NCBI GenBank assembly: GCA_963757115.1 | Contig: CAVWQV010000019.1 | Coordinates: 1-64,000, forward strand | Reading direction: 5' to 3' | Source of the DNA: CAVWQV01 sp963757115 | GTDB lineage: Bacteria; Pseudomonadota; Alphaproteobacteria; Acetobacterales; Acetobacteraceae | Length of the DNA: 64,000 nt | In this document: positions 18,615-28,034 of the stretch, in pieces | Numbering within the stretch: position 1 is the stretch's first letter | Layout: the number at the start of each line of letters is the position of its first letter | Translations under genes and position numbers: made by a program | Notes under the pieces: generated by a model | What the model was told of the DNA's origin: nothing | Databases searched by the model: none | Seen by the model: the letters and a program-made list of their open reading frames with translations, nothing else

Positions 18615-19412
18615 GGCTCGCAGGCGGCGAAAGCGTTGTCCAGGGCGTCGCGCATGTCGGCGTCATCCGTGATCGGCACGACAATACTGGCGCGCACGGC
18701 GTCGCGCATCGCCGTCCCGCACGCGATCAACTGAGCAGCGTGGATCAACATGCGCGTCGAGGCCCCCTCGTCGAGGCCGTTTCCGCGAAGGTTGCGCGAG
18801 CGCTTGCCGATCTCAACGAGATGCCGTGCGGTCGGCTCGTCGATCCCTGCCTCGTGGGCCACGATTGCGGTTTCGACCGCAGCTTCGGGATAGGCGAACT
18901 CGATCGCCACGAAACGCTGCTTAGTCGAACTCTTTCAAATCCTTGATCGCGCTCTGGTAGCCTGGATTGTACGAGATCACGAGTTGGAAGTCGGGATGGG
19001 CCGGCACGAGTTCGCCCTTGCGGTCCAACGGCAAAAGGCGGCGGCTATCGCCGAGTGGGTGAATGACCACCGTCGTGTCCTGGCGCGCTTCCACGATTTC
19101 GTCGAGGTAGCAGATCGCGCCGTAGCGGACGGCAAGCGTCAGCGGCCCATCGTGCCAGACCGTGCCCTGCTCGGTCAGCAGAAACCGGCCGACCAGATCA
19201 GCGGCCGTCATGTCCTCATGGCACGCCACAGTAATCAGCGGGCGCCCCAGTCGCCATGCAAAGTACTCGACGAAACGGGTTTTGCCGCAACCAGTCGGAC
19301 CCTTCAGCATAACGGGCAACCGCTGCCGACAAGCCGCCTCCATGACGCCAACCTCGTTGCCGCACTCGCGATAGAACGGCATGTCGGCGAGCCGGTAGGC
19401 GGACAGATCCAT
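18611..19412 (-). CDS. CbbQ/NirQ/NorQ-family MoxR AAA+ ATPase (one frameshift)
   Basis: About 266 residues after repair. Walker A GPTGCGKT is at residues 38-45, followed by ACHEDMTAADLVGRFLL, Walker B AICYLDEIVEAR, the sensor region HPDFQLVISYNPGYQ, and after an indel near 18925 the C-terminal helical part with FVAIEFAYPEAAVETAIV and GASTRMLIHAA. It is the AAA+ half of the CbbQ-CbbO type activase pair, and its stop overlaps the VWA start. It is transcribed divergently from the tubulin-like genes. Confidence 0.85.
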
Positions 19413-19803
19413 AGCGTTGCACCCCTCGTTGCTTCGGCTGCATCACAGCACTCCGCGCTGGCGGGAACAATCGTGATCGGCGCCTCCGCGCCGCAAGCGA
19501 CCGGCTCGTGACCAGCGTTGATTTCGCATGGCGGCAAGCTCGAAACGACTTGACGCTGCGATTGCCGCCACACATAGTTGTGGTCCCGTGCTTGCGGACG
19601 ACGACCGGTCACCATTGTCGCTGATCGGTTCGGACGGTCACCAAAGTCGCCGACCTGCTTCATGGCACGGCCGCGCCGAAGCGAGCTAACCACACTGCGG
19701 GACCCTTGCGTACAGCATGAGGCCGACTGGCATCCATTGCCCGTCGATGTTGCGCATGTTTGCGGGTACGCGCGAGCGCAAACTCCAGAAGGGAGGCGGG
19801 CAG
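19413..19803. promoter_or_regulatory. Divergent control region with a direct repeat (CbbQ-like / tubulin-like genes)
   Basis: A 391-base non-coding stretch. Two copies of a 16-base element, ggtcaccattgtcgct at 19607-19622 and ggtcaccaaagtcgcc at 19636-19651, agree at 13 of 16 positions and are 29 bases apart, close to three helical turns, as expected for tandem operator sites on one DNA face. No gene is seen. A gggaggcgggc site precedes the ATG at 19804. Confidence 0.4.
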
Positions 19804-21318
19804 ATGAGTGCTTCGATGAACGATATCTTGAAGCGACGTAAGCTGGACGCCCTCAAACGCGGCGTGCACAAGCTGACCGGTGACGAAGCGGTTCCGATCG
19901 CCACCCATGTCGTCGGAATCGGCAGGGCAGGCGCCCGGGCGATCGCCGAAACCATTAGCGCCCTCGAGCCAGGTGCTCCGAAGATGCTGGCGCTCGCCGT
20001 TGACATTGGTGATCAGGATCTGCGCGATCTGCGGGCTTTGGCGAGCGCGACGCCCCCGGATCGCGCTGAGGTCATCACCGTCGCGCTGGACGTCCCCGAG
20101 CGGGACGCGCTCTTGGCAGCGCTCGAGCGGTATCCCGAATACTTAAAACTCGAGTATCCGCGGTTCTACTGGAACACCGCCTATGAGCCGTGGTTGGCGC
20201 GGTCAGTCGAGTTGCCGCGCACCGGTGACCACATACCGCGTGCTGTCGCGAAAGCAGTCTACGGGCAGGCATTCTATGGTGGGAACCGCGCTTTGCAGCG
20301 CGTGCTGCGTGACTTCGCCGCTTCCATAGAAGCAGCGAACGCGCAGGCGGTCATCGCGGTTGTGTTCGGGCTGGGCGGCGGAACCGGGAGCGGCATCGGG
20401 GTCGATCTTGCCCGGCACCTGTCGGCGGGCATGTTCGGCCGTCGGGCGCTTGTCGCCGGAATCGGCATTGCGCCTTGCGAGGGAGATCTGCCGCTGCACG
20501 CGGGCGGTCGCCTGTTTCCGGTGCTTAACGAGCTGGATTGTTTGGCGGACGAAGGCAAGAACCGCGGTGTGGTCGCAGCTTGCGGCGACTTGTTCAGGAA
20601 CCCGTTCACTGCGGGGTTCATCATGGTTCCGCAGCAGCATGTCTGGGCGTCCACGAAGGACCTCGCAGCGACACAGCGACGCGGGAACGAGGAGATCGCG
20701 ACGCTTCTCGCGGGCCGACGAGGGGCGAACTTCCTGGAAACTCTGCGGATGCTGAACTGGGTCGCGGCTCCCTCGACGCAGCACTCCGCCGCGCGAACAC
20801 CGTGGGGCCGCAAGTGGATTCATATGCTGGGTTACGCGGACGAAAGTGGGCGACCGATCGCCCTGACCCCGGATTTGCCTGAGCAGATCGGACTTCTTGC
20901 GGGCTATCACCCCGAGTTCATCGAAGTACGACTGAGCGACGCGGCTGTCGCGGGCGCAAGTGCGGTGGTGAGCAATCTGGAAGCCGCGTTCGCCCCCGAC
21001 GTCCCGCCGCAGACGGTGGCTGGCGCGAGAGAAGGCGCAGTTCAGTTCGTCTTGCCATCGCTCAGCAAGACCGATTTGCGCCAATTCTTAGAGGCACGCG
21101 ATGCCTATGATCGCGAAGACCGGGAACAGAAACTGCTCGATCACTCCCTGTTGCTGGAACAGGGCGTGCTGCTGAGCGAACCGTCAACTCAGCTCGAGGG
21201 GATGGCGGGTGCGAGCCTTGCGGGCACCGACCGCTGGATCGCGGTCCCGCTCGCCGAGTTGCGTGGCGAAGACCGCGTCAGCGTTGCTTCCCGACCGGGA
21301 GCGAGCCATGCCGCTTGA
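19804..21318 (+). CDS. Tubulin/FtsZ-like GTPase, paralogue 1
   Basis: A 504-residue intact protein. The N-terminal Rossmann-like start is THVVGIGRAGARAI, and the tubulin/FtsZ phosphate-binding signature GGGTGSG is at residues 191-197 in VVFGLGGGTGSGIGVDLARH. Shared with paralogue 2 are LKLEYPRFYWN, an FPRAVAK-like segment (IPRAVAKAVYGQAFY), LPSLSKTDLRQF and LLSEPSTQLEGMAG near the C-terminus. The roughly 300 residues after the G-box do not show FtsZ or actin marks I know, so assembly behaviour cannot be read from sequence. I chose MSASMND at 19804 over an upstream ATG because of the ribosome binding site and because paralogue 2 starts the same way (MSAS). It overlaps the next ORF. Confidence 0.75.
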   Translation: MSASMNDILKRRKLDALKRGVHKLTGDEAVPIATHVVGIGRAGARAIAETISALEPGAPKMLALAVDIGDQDLRDLRALASATPPDRAEVITVALDVPERDALLAALERYPEYLKLEYPRFYWNTAYEPWLARSVELPRTGDHIPRAVAKAVYGQAFYGGNRALQRVLRDFAASIEAANAQAVIAVVFGLGGGTGSGIGVDLARHLSAGMFGRRALVAGIGIAPCEGDLPLHAGGRLFPVLNELDCLADEGKNRGVVAACGDLFRNPFTAGFIMVPQQHVWASTKDLAATQRRGNEEIATLLAGRRGANFLETLRMLNWVAAPSTQHSAARTPWGRKWIHMLGYADESGRPIALTPDLPEQIGLLAGYHPEFIEVRLSDAAVAGASAVVSNLEAAFAPDVPPQTVAGAREGAVQFVLPSLSKTDLRQFLEARDAYDREDREQKLLDHSLLLEQGVLLSEPSTQLEGMAGASLAGTDRWIAVPLAELRGEDRVSVASRPGASHAA

Positions 21319-21634
21319 TTGGTCTCTGGTCAAATCGAAATACGGGAACGGCTTTGAAGTCCCGACCGTTTCGGGTGGGAAATTCCTGCACGTCACTCGT
21401 GCCGACGATGACGCGATCTACATCGAGACACCGATTTGGAGCGCGGTGCTGGATCGCGGCAACCTCGAGAAAGGCGTCGAGCTCATCGAGCAGGGCATGA
21501 TCTCGCGCGACCCCGGCCTGTTCGTCGAGGACTACATGCTCTACGTCGCCAACCAGCGCGCGACGTCGGTGGCCCACATCCTGCGGGACCTCGGTTTTCT
21601 CGATCGAACAGAGACCTTCACCATCAGGTGCTAA
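21308..21634 (+). CDS. Small protein encoded between the two tubulin-like genes
   Basis: A 108-residue acidic, soluble-looking protein (MPLDWSLVKSKYGNGFEVPTV onward, with DDDAIYIETPIW and LIEQGMISRDPGLFVEDYML). Its ATG overlaps the end of tubulin-like gene 1 by 11 bases, so the two are translationally coupled. No domain is recognised. Position suggests an adaptor or regulator of the paired GTPases. Confidence 0.65.
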   Translation: MPLDWSLVKSKYGNGFEVPTVSGGKFLHVTRADDDAIYIETPIWSAVLDRGNLEKGVELIEQGMISRDPGLFVEDYMLYVANQRATSVAHILRDLGFLDRTETFTIRC

Positions 21635-21676
21635 CGACTTGCCTTGGCTCTCAACCTCGGAAGAAAGGGCGTAACG

Positions 21677-23375
21677 ATGTCCGCATCTCTGTACCACAGC
21701 GCGACCGGAGTACAGGCTCCGCACTGCATGCATGTCATCGGCATCGGGCGAACCGGGGCGGCCTACGTAGAGGCTTTGCTGCGCACGGGCGAGGTCGAGG
21801 ACCATCTGGCCGATCCCCGCGCGACGTTCGCAGCACTGGTCGTCGATATCGGCGACCAGGACATGGGGCTCGCCCAGGATTACGCCGCGGCGTTCGTCAA
21901 ACGCCTGGAGTCGCGCGGCATCCCGACCGACCGCTTCCTCTTCCAGGCTGTCGCGCTCCCGGTGCCGTCGAAGGAAGAGTTCTTCGAGGGTATGAACCGA
22001 ACCCGAGAGTTCCTGAAGCTCGAATACCCTCGGTACTACTGGAATCCGAACTTCGAGTCCTACGTGCCGAAGAAATACATCGATGCCCAAGCCGGGCGAG
22101 CATTTCCCGCGCGCCGTCGCCAAGGGCATCTACGCGAACGCATACTACGCCGGCGATCGCCCGATGGACGCCGCACTTCGCAAGTTCGTTGAGCTCATCG
22201 ACCGCGCGGGCCTGCCGTCGATGGTGACGGTGTGCTTCAGCCTCGCCGGCGGCACGGGCAGCGGCATGGTGGTCGATCTGGCGCGGCACCTGTCGAACGT
22301 GAAGCTCGGACGGCGCATCCCGGTGATCGGGGTGGGCCAGCTGCCGCACTCGGGGGACCCGGATACCTACCGCGACAGCCCGACCCTCTACACCACATTG
22401 AACGACCTCGACTGCATGCTGGATGACGACAAGAACGCTGGCGTCACCGCGGTCTGGGGCGACCTGTATCGCAGTCCGTTCACCGGTGGGTTCTTCGTCG
22501 TGAATCCCGAGCAGAGCTGGCAAAGGCTGACCGCCTACACGACGACCGGCGAGGCGCATATCCGGCAGAACTTCAAGGAGATGGTGACCAACCGGTTCGT
22601 AGCCGATTCCTTCATGCGCTTCGTAGTCGTCGACAACGGCCGCGACCTGTTTCGCGCCCTGCGACCTTCGGGACTGACCGGCGCCCCGCACGAGACTGTC
22701 AGCGCCAAGTCCCGCAATTGGACGATGTTCAATGTGGCGAAGCTGACCCACCCCGGCGTGCAGGTGCTACCTGGCGAGGCGCCGTCCAAATGGGATTCCG
22801 TCATCAATCAATGGATCGATTTCACGCCGAAGTACAGCGGCCTCAAGGATGGCTTCAAGACTGACTATGCCGAGGTATTCATCTACGGGTCCCGCAATAT
22901 GGGCCACGAGGACATGAATGCCGCGTTCAAGAAGATGATGACAAAGAACTACCTGCTGGACTCCAATTCGACGCTGCAGGTGTTCAATCACGAGTTCTTT
23001 GATGCGCTCACATCCTACGCCAACATCATTCTGCCCGGCGTTGCGAAGACCGACCTGATAGCGTTCTGGGAAAGCCAGAAGAACTACGACAAGCTGTCCT
23101 GGGAAGAGAAGCTGAACGAGCATGCTTGGCTGATCGACATCGGGCCGATGCTCTCCGAGCCGGCGATCCGGTTTGAAGGCATGGCCGGCGAGTGCATCTG
23201 GGGTTGCGCCTGCTGGGTGGTCGTGCCCTACGACGAGCTGCGGGGCGACAAGCTGCCGCCGCCCAATCGCAAGGTGATCATGGAGCAGGGCATCGCTGCG
23301 ATGACCAAGACGGTCGTTGCAACGCCGGGCGGCAAGGCGCCGACCAAGGAGACGGCCTACGTGATGGCCAAGTAG
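21677..23375 (+). CDS. Tubulin/FtsZ-like GTPase, paralogue 2 (one frameshift)
   Basis: About 566 residues after repair. The start MSASLYHSATG leads to HVIGIGRTGAAYVEAL and VVDIGDQDMGLAQDY, the latter matching VDIGDQDLRDL in paralogue 1. A two-base deletion near 22082 (probably GAGATG read as GATG) splits the frame; the second part begins MPKPGEHFPRAVAKGIYANAYY and carries the G-box AGGTGSGMVVD around residues 190-197. C-terminal shared blocks are VAKTDLIAFWESQKNYD, MLSEPAIRFEGMAG and VPYDELRG. Conservation at the same positions as paralogue 1 implies duplication and possibly a heteromeric polymer. Confidence 0.75.
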
Positions 23376-23385
23376 GCGGGAGGCG

Positions 23386-23415
23386 GCCGTGCCGGGCGCC
23401 TCTTCCCGGCACGGC
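23386..23415 (+). terminator. Strong hairpin after the tubulin-like genes
   Basis: An 11-bp perfect stem (gccgtgccggg with cccggcacggc, eight-base loop) lies 11 bases after the stop. Only a short T run follows a little later (ttt at about 23425), so it may attenuate rather than fully terminate before cobW. Confidence 0.55.
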
Positions 23416-23460
23416 TCCTGCTGGATTTAATCATCAAGCACTCTTGGGAAAGGCAGCCTT

Positions 23461-24456
23461 ATGCCTGACGGTCAGACCAGCGCGGCGAACATCGACCGTC
23501 GCATTCCCGCAACCGTCGTGACCGGATTTCTCGGCTCCGGCAAGACGACGCTCATCAACCGCATCCTGCGTGAGCAGCACGGCCGCAAGATCGCAGTGAT
23601 CGTCAACGAGTTTGGTGAAGTCAGCATCGACGGCCAGCTCGTCGTGCACGATGACCAGGCGCAACTCGTGGAGTTTAACAATGGCTGCCTGTGCTGCACG
23701 GTCCGTGGCGACCTGGTGGAAACCCTGGGCCGTCTTCAGGAGCGTGCGGAGACGCTTGACGGGATTCTGATCGAGACGACCGGACTTGCCGACCCGGCAC
23801 CCGTCGCCTCCACCTTCTTCGCCGCCGACGAGGTGAAGTCCGGCATCCGGCTAGACGCGTTCGTAACCGTGGTTGATGCCGTCAATATCGAGCGCAATCT
23901 CGCGCACAGCAACGAGGCGATGGAGCAAGTCGCGTTCAGCGACATCATTCTGATCAACAAGATGGACCTCGTCTCGTCCGAACAGATGGACGCGATCGAG
24001 CGTCGGGTGCGCCAGCTGAACCCGATGGCGAAGATCTATCACACGGCAAATGCCGAAATCGACCTCGCCGGCATCCTCGACGTCGGCGCGTTCGACCTGG
24101 TGCAGAAGCTCGAAGTGGACCCGGCCTTCCTTGACGATCACGACCACGAGCACGACCCGGCGATCGGCTCGTTCGTGCTGGAGGAGCACCGTCCGATCGA
24201 CGTGAACCGCCTCATGATCTGGATGAACGACATGGCGCAACGGCGGGGCGAGGACCTTTATCGAACGAAGGGCATCTTCTACGCGCACGGGTTCGGCGAG
24301 CGCCTGGTTTTTCAGAGCGTGCGGATGCTGACGACCCTGCGCCGCGACCGGCTCTGGGGAGCCGACGAGACAAAGGTGACGCAGTTTGTCGTCATCGGAA
24401 AGCATCTGGACCGAGCGGAGTTCGCCGCTGGTCTCGAAAGCTGCGTGTTCCGCTAA
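23461..24456 (+). CDS. CobW/COG0523-family metal-chaperone GTPase
   Basis: An intact 331-residue G3E GTPase. Walker A GFLGSGKT is at residues 22-29, the metal-binding CxCC motif (GCLCC) at 76-79, NKMD for guanine specificity near 160, and a histidine/aspartate-rich linker DDHDHEHD near 223. The C-terminal CobW domain follows. Such proteins insert or traffic Zn, Co, Ni or Fe to client enzymes. With a nickel/cobalt permease, a urease and a CbbQ/O pair nearby, a client in this locus is likely, but which metal cannot be told. Confidence 0.88.
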   Translation: MPDGQTSAANIDRRIPATVVTGFLGSGKTTLINRILREQHGRKIAVIVNEFGEVSIDGQLVVHDDQAQLVEFNNGCLCCTVRGDLVETLGRLQERAETLDGILIETTGLADPAPVASTFFAADEVKSGIRLDAFVTVVDAVNIERNLAHSNEAMEQVAFSDIILINKMDLVSSEQMDAIERRVRQLNPMAKIYHTANAEIDLAGILDVGAFDLVQKLEVDPAFLDDHDHEHDPAIGSFVLEEHRPIDVNRLMIWMNDMAQRRGEDLYRTKGIFYAHGFGERLVFQSVRMLTTLRRDRLWGADETKVTQFVVIGKHLDRAEFAAGLESCVFR

Positions 24457-24490
24457 GGCTATCACCGCGAACCACTGCAAGGAGCAACCG

Positions 24491-24982
24491 ATGGCGATCG
24501 AGGCAGGTGAGGCGGTGCCGCCGGCAACGCTGAAGCAGATGACGGCGGACGGGATCAAGAATGTCGAGCTTTCCAGCCTGCTGGCTGGCAAGAGGATCAT
24601 ACTGTTCGGCGTTCCCGGCGCCTACACGCCGGTCTGCTCCACTCAGCATCTCCCCGGTTACGTCGCCGAAGCCGACACGCTGAAAGCGGAGGGCTTTGCC
24701 GAGATCGCCTGCATCTCGGTCAACGATCCGTTCGTGATGTCGGCCTGGGGAGAGCAGCATGGCGCCGCGGACAAAGTGATGCTGCTCAGCGATCCCGATG
24801 CCTCGTTCACGCGCAGCCTCGGCCTCGATCTTGATCTCGCGGAGTTCGGCCTCGGCACGCGCTCACAACGCTATTCGATGGTTGTCGAGAACGGCGTGGT
24901 CAGCAAGATCAACGTCGAGAAAAGCATCTTTGATCATGGCTCGAGCGCGGCATCCACCCTGCTCGCGTCCACGCCGGCCTAG
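24491..24982 (+). CDS. Peroxiredoxin, Prx5 (AhpE/hybrid) subfamily
   Basis: A 163-residue thiol peroxidase. The peroxidatic cysteine is C49 in GAYTPVCSTQHLPGY, the Prx5 signature, and a second cysteine occurs at about 74 (IACISV). It reduces hydrogen peroxide or organic peroxides in the cytoplasm. The preceding gcaaggagcaacc is a good ribosome binding site. The stop overlaps the GTG of the next gene. Intact frame. Confidence 0.88.
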   Translation: MAIEAGEAVPPATLKQMTADGIKNVELSSLLAGKRIILFGVPGAYTPVCSTQHLPGYVAEADTLKAEGFAEIACISVNDPFVMSAWGEQHGAADKVMLLSDPDASFTRSLGLDLDLAEFGLGTRSQRYSMVVENGVVSKINVEKSIFDHGSSAASTLLASTPA

Positions 24983-25323
24983 TGCCGGACGCGCCGGTTT
25001 ACCGTGTACACGTGTTCTGCTGCACGAACCGACGGCCGGACACGCACTGGCGAGGCTGTTGTGCGAGCAAGGGCAGCCGGGCGTTGTGCGACTACATGTG
25101 CCGCCGCGCGATGGTGCTCGGCCTGCGCCGCATCCGCATCAATCATGCCGGTTGCATGAACGTGTGCGAGCACGGGCCGGTGATGGTCGTTTACCCCGAG
25201 GGGGTCTGGTATCGCTACGAGACAACCACGGACATCGACGATATCCTCCGCTCCCACATCGTGGGCGGTGTCCCGGTGGAGCGGCTCGCGTTATCGATTG
25301 ATCCGGCAACGCTGCATGGCTGA
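24982..25323 (+). CDS. Thioredoxin-like [2Fe-2S] ferredoxin-domain protein
   Basis: A 113-residue protein starting at a GTG that overlaps the peroxiredoxin stop. It has the layout of thioredoxin-like [2Fe-2S] proteins: HVFCCTNRRPDTHWRGCC near the N-terminus, then HAGCMNVCEHGPVMVVYPEGVWY, giving the four cluster cysteines plus extra ones. Possible roles are electron transfer or redox sensing next to the peroxiredoxin. Specific partner unknown. Confidence 0.8.
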   Translation: MPDAPVYRVHVFCCTNRRPDTHWRGCCASKGSRALCDYMCRRAMVLGLRRIRINHAGCMNVCEHGPVMVVYPEGVWYRYETTTDIDDILRSHIVGGVPVERLALSIDPATLHG

Positions 25324-25397
25324 TCGCGAACGCATGGGCGTGAGGAGGTTCGGCGGCAGCAATCCCCGAACCTATTGGGTGCAGCAAAGGGCAGGCC

Positions 25398-26460
25398 GTG
25401 ATTAATCATTTCGCTCGCATGTTCAATGACCGCGCCGGACGCCTGCGCGGCCCCATCATCGGCGTCTATCTCCTTCTGCTTTTTGCCAACCTTGTTGCCT
25501 GGGCCTGGGCCGTCGCCGTGTTCTGGCAGCAACCCGTGCTCCTCGGTACGGCGCTGCTGGCTTACGGGTTCGGGTTGCGGCACGCGGTGGACGCCGACCA
25601 CATCGCGGCGATCGACAATGTTACCCGAAAGCTTATGCAGGAGGGCAAGCGGCCGATATCTGTCGGGCTGTTCTTCGCGCTCGGCCACTCCGCCGTCGTC
25701 GTCCTGGTCGCTGCCACGATCGCCGCCTCCACGGTCGCTTTGCAGGCCCGGTTCGAAAGCTTCCAAAACGTAGGCGGCGTGATCGCGACCAGCGTTTCCT
25801 CGTTGTTCCTTTTCGTCATCGCGGCGATCAACGTGACGGTGCTGTGCGGCGTCTGGCGCACATATCGGCATGTCCGGCGCGGGCGGCGCCTATCAGGACA
25901 CCGACTTCGACATGCTGCTGAACCAGCGCGGTCTGCTGTCTCGCCTGTTTCGTCCGCTGTTCAGGCTGATCACGCAAAGCTGGCACATGCTGCCGCTCGG
26001 CTTTTTGTTCGGCCTCGGCTTCGACACTGCCACCGAGATCAGCGTGCTGGGCATTTCGGCAACCGAGGCGGCGCGCGGTGTTTCGATCTGGTCGATCTTG
26101 GTGTTTCCCGCGCTGTTTGCGGCCGGCATGACGCTCGTCGATACGACGGATGGCATCGTCATGCTGGGTGCCTACGATTGGGCGTTCATAAAGCCGATCC
26201 GGAAGCTGTACTACAACCTGACGATCACCTCGGTCTCGGTGGTGGTCGCGGTGGTCGTCGGCTGCATCGAGAGCCTGGGCCTGATCAGCGAACAGCTCGG
26301 CCTGGAGGGCACGTTCTGGGAGGAGGTTGACTTCCTGCACAACAACTTCAACAGTCTGGGGTTCATCATAATCGGCCTGTTCATCGGCAGCTGGCTGCTT
26401 TCGGCGACGATCTACCGGATCAAACGACTGGACGAGGTCGACGTCCGTCTTTCGCGTTGA
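25398..26460 (+). CDS. Nickel/cobalt transporter of the NiCoT (HoxN/NixA) family (one frameshift)
   Basis: About 350 residues with eight predicted membrane helices and a GTG start. The helix II signature RHAVDADHIAAIDN, the FFALGHSAVVV element and LGFDTATEISVLG are diagnostic for high-affinity Ni2+/Co2+ permeases. The frame shifts near 25868 in the cytoplasmic loop after VWRTYRHVR. Its place between CobW and the urease genes argues that it supplies nickel for urease. Confidence 0.88.
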
Positions 26461-26497
26461 AACGTCGTAAGACCTTCCACCAGAAGGATCTCACCCG

Positions 26498-27517
26498 ATG
26501 CCGGTCGATTACGAGGTTCACGATCTCGGCGCCGTCAAGCTGCAGAGGGGCGCGACGATCCGCGACTGCAAGCTTGCCTATAAGACATTCGGCACACTCA
26601 ACGCGGACAAGAGCAACGCAATCGTCTACCCGACCTGGTACTCGGGGCAGCACTACGAAAATGAGTGGCTCGTCGGCGACGGCATGGCGCTCGACCCGGC
26701 CAAGTACTTCATCGTCATTCCGAACATGCTCGGCAACGGCCTCTCGTCCTCGCCCAGCAATACGCCCGAGCCCTACAACCAGTCCCGGTTCCCTCACATC
26801 ACGGCTTGCGACAACGTCCGCGTGCAGCATCGCCTTGTCACGGAGAAGTTCGGCATCCGCCACCTGCGAATGGTGCTCGGCTGGTCCATGGGCGCGCTGC
26901 AGACGTTCCATTGGGGGGCGCTCTATCCCGACATGATGGACCTTCTCCTGCCGTTCTGCGGATCGGCGAAGTGTTCGCGCCACAACTTCGTCTTCCTTGA
27001 GGGCGTGAAGGCGGCTTTGACCGCCGACGCCGCGTTCAAGGAGGGTTGGTATGACGAGAAGCCCGCCAGAGGTCTGCGAGCCGCGGCGCGCGTCTACGCG
27101 GGCTGGGGTTTTTCGCAAAGCTTCTACCGCCAGAAGCTCGATGTGGAGGCGATGGGCTTCTCGTCGCTCGAGGATTTCCTTGTCGGGTTCTGGGAGGGCT
27201 TCTTCCTTCCCAAGGACCCGAACAACCTGCTGACGATGCTGTGGACGTGGCAGAACGGCGATATCAGCGACAACGAGTTGTATCGCGGCGACTTCGACCG
27301 GGCGCTCGCGGCGATCAGGGCGCGAACCTTCGTGATGCCCGGCCAAACCGATCTCTACTTCCCTCCCGAGGACAGCGGGTCCGAGGTCGCCCACATGCCA
27401 AACGCGACGCTTATTCCGATCCCGTCCGTGTGGGGTCATTTCGCGGGCGGCCCAGGCACTAACCCGGCCGACGTCGCGTTCCTCGATGCCAAGATCAAGG
27501 AACTGCTCGCGTCGTGA
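26498..27517 (+). CDS. Alpha/beta-fold hydrolase of the homoserine O-acetyltransferase (MetX)-like family
   Basis: An intact 339-residue protein. The nucleophile elbow is GWSMGA near residue 130, the acid lies in GQTDLYFPPED and the histidine in VWGHFAGGPG. N-terminal GLSSSPSNTPEPYN and SRFPHITACDNV resemble MetX-like acyltransferases, but many such proteins in catabolic loci are hydrolases. Gene neighbours (nickel permease, urease) suggest amide or ester hydrolysis rather than methionine synthesis. A 37-base gap follows the permease. Confidence 0.75.
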   Translation: MPVDYEVHDLGAVKLQRGATIRDCKLAYKTFGTLNADKSNAIVYPTWYSGQHYENEWLVGDGMALDPAKYFIVIPNMLGNGLSSSPSNTPEPYNQSRFPHITACDNVRVQHRLVTEKFGIRHLRMVLGWSMGALQTFHWGALYPDMMDLLLPFCGSAKCSRHNFVFLEGVKAALTADAAFKEGWYDEKPARGLRAAARVYAGWGFSQSFYRQKLDVEAMGFSSLEDFLVGFWEGFFLPKDPNNLLTMLWTWQNGDISDNELYRGDFDRALAAIRARTFVMPGQTDLYFPPEDSGSEVAHMPNATLIPIPSVWGHFAGGPGTNPADVAFLDAKIKELLAS

Positions 27518-27544
27518 ACGGCCGGGGCCGACCGGGGCGATGGA

Positions 27545-28001
27545 ATGCTGCTCGTTGAGCGCGTGATCGGCAGCCGGCTCGATCCCGCGCTGTCCGGGCG
27601 ATTGCACGAGCTCGAGCACCACGGCCGCGTCGACCTGCTCACGTTGCCCGCGAGCCGATATCGCGCGGCGTCGCTTCCGCGCGATATCGGCGGGCGGAAC
27701 CGATGTGGCGATCGCCTTGCCGCGCGACCAGAAGCTGTTCGACGGCGCAGTGCTGCTGCTCGACGCCGACCGCGCGCTTGTGGTGCGGGTAGATCGCCAG
27801 CACTGGCTCCAGTTGCAGCCGCGCTCGCTCGCGGACGCGATCGAACTCGGCTACCACGCCGGCAACCTGCATTGGCGCGTGCGCTTCGCAGACGAAGCGC
27901 TGCTTGTGGCGTTAGAGGCCCCGGTCGCAGGACTATCTTGACCGACTCGGTCCCTCGTCGGCAACGGCCGGTTGGTGTCGGCTGTGATCGCGGACGAGTA
28001 A
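27545..28001 (+). CDS. ureE: Urease accessory protein UreE, nickel metallochaperone (frameshifted)
   Basis: About 150 residues after repair. N-terminal MLLVERVIGSRLD is followed, after an indel near 27690, by DVAIALPRDQKLFDGAVLL, then RALVVRVDRQHWLQLQPRS and ELGYHAGNLHWRV. Further shifts near 27920-27950 restore the tail SQDYLDRLGP and LVGNGRLVSAVIADE, ending at a TAA at 27999-28001. It lacks the histidine-rich tail of some UreE proteins. The GYHAGNLHW segment carries the interface histidine that binds nickel. Confidence 0.75.
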
Positions 28002-28034
28002 GGGGTGAACTGACGGCCGGAGATCATTTCCGAT

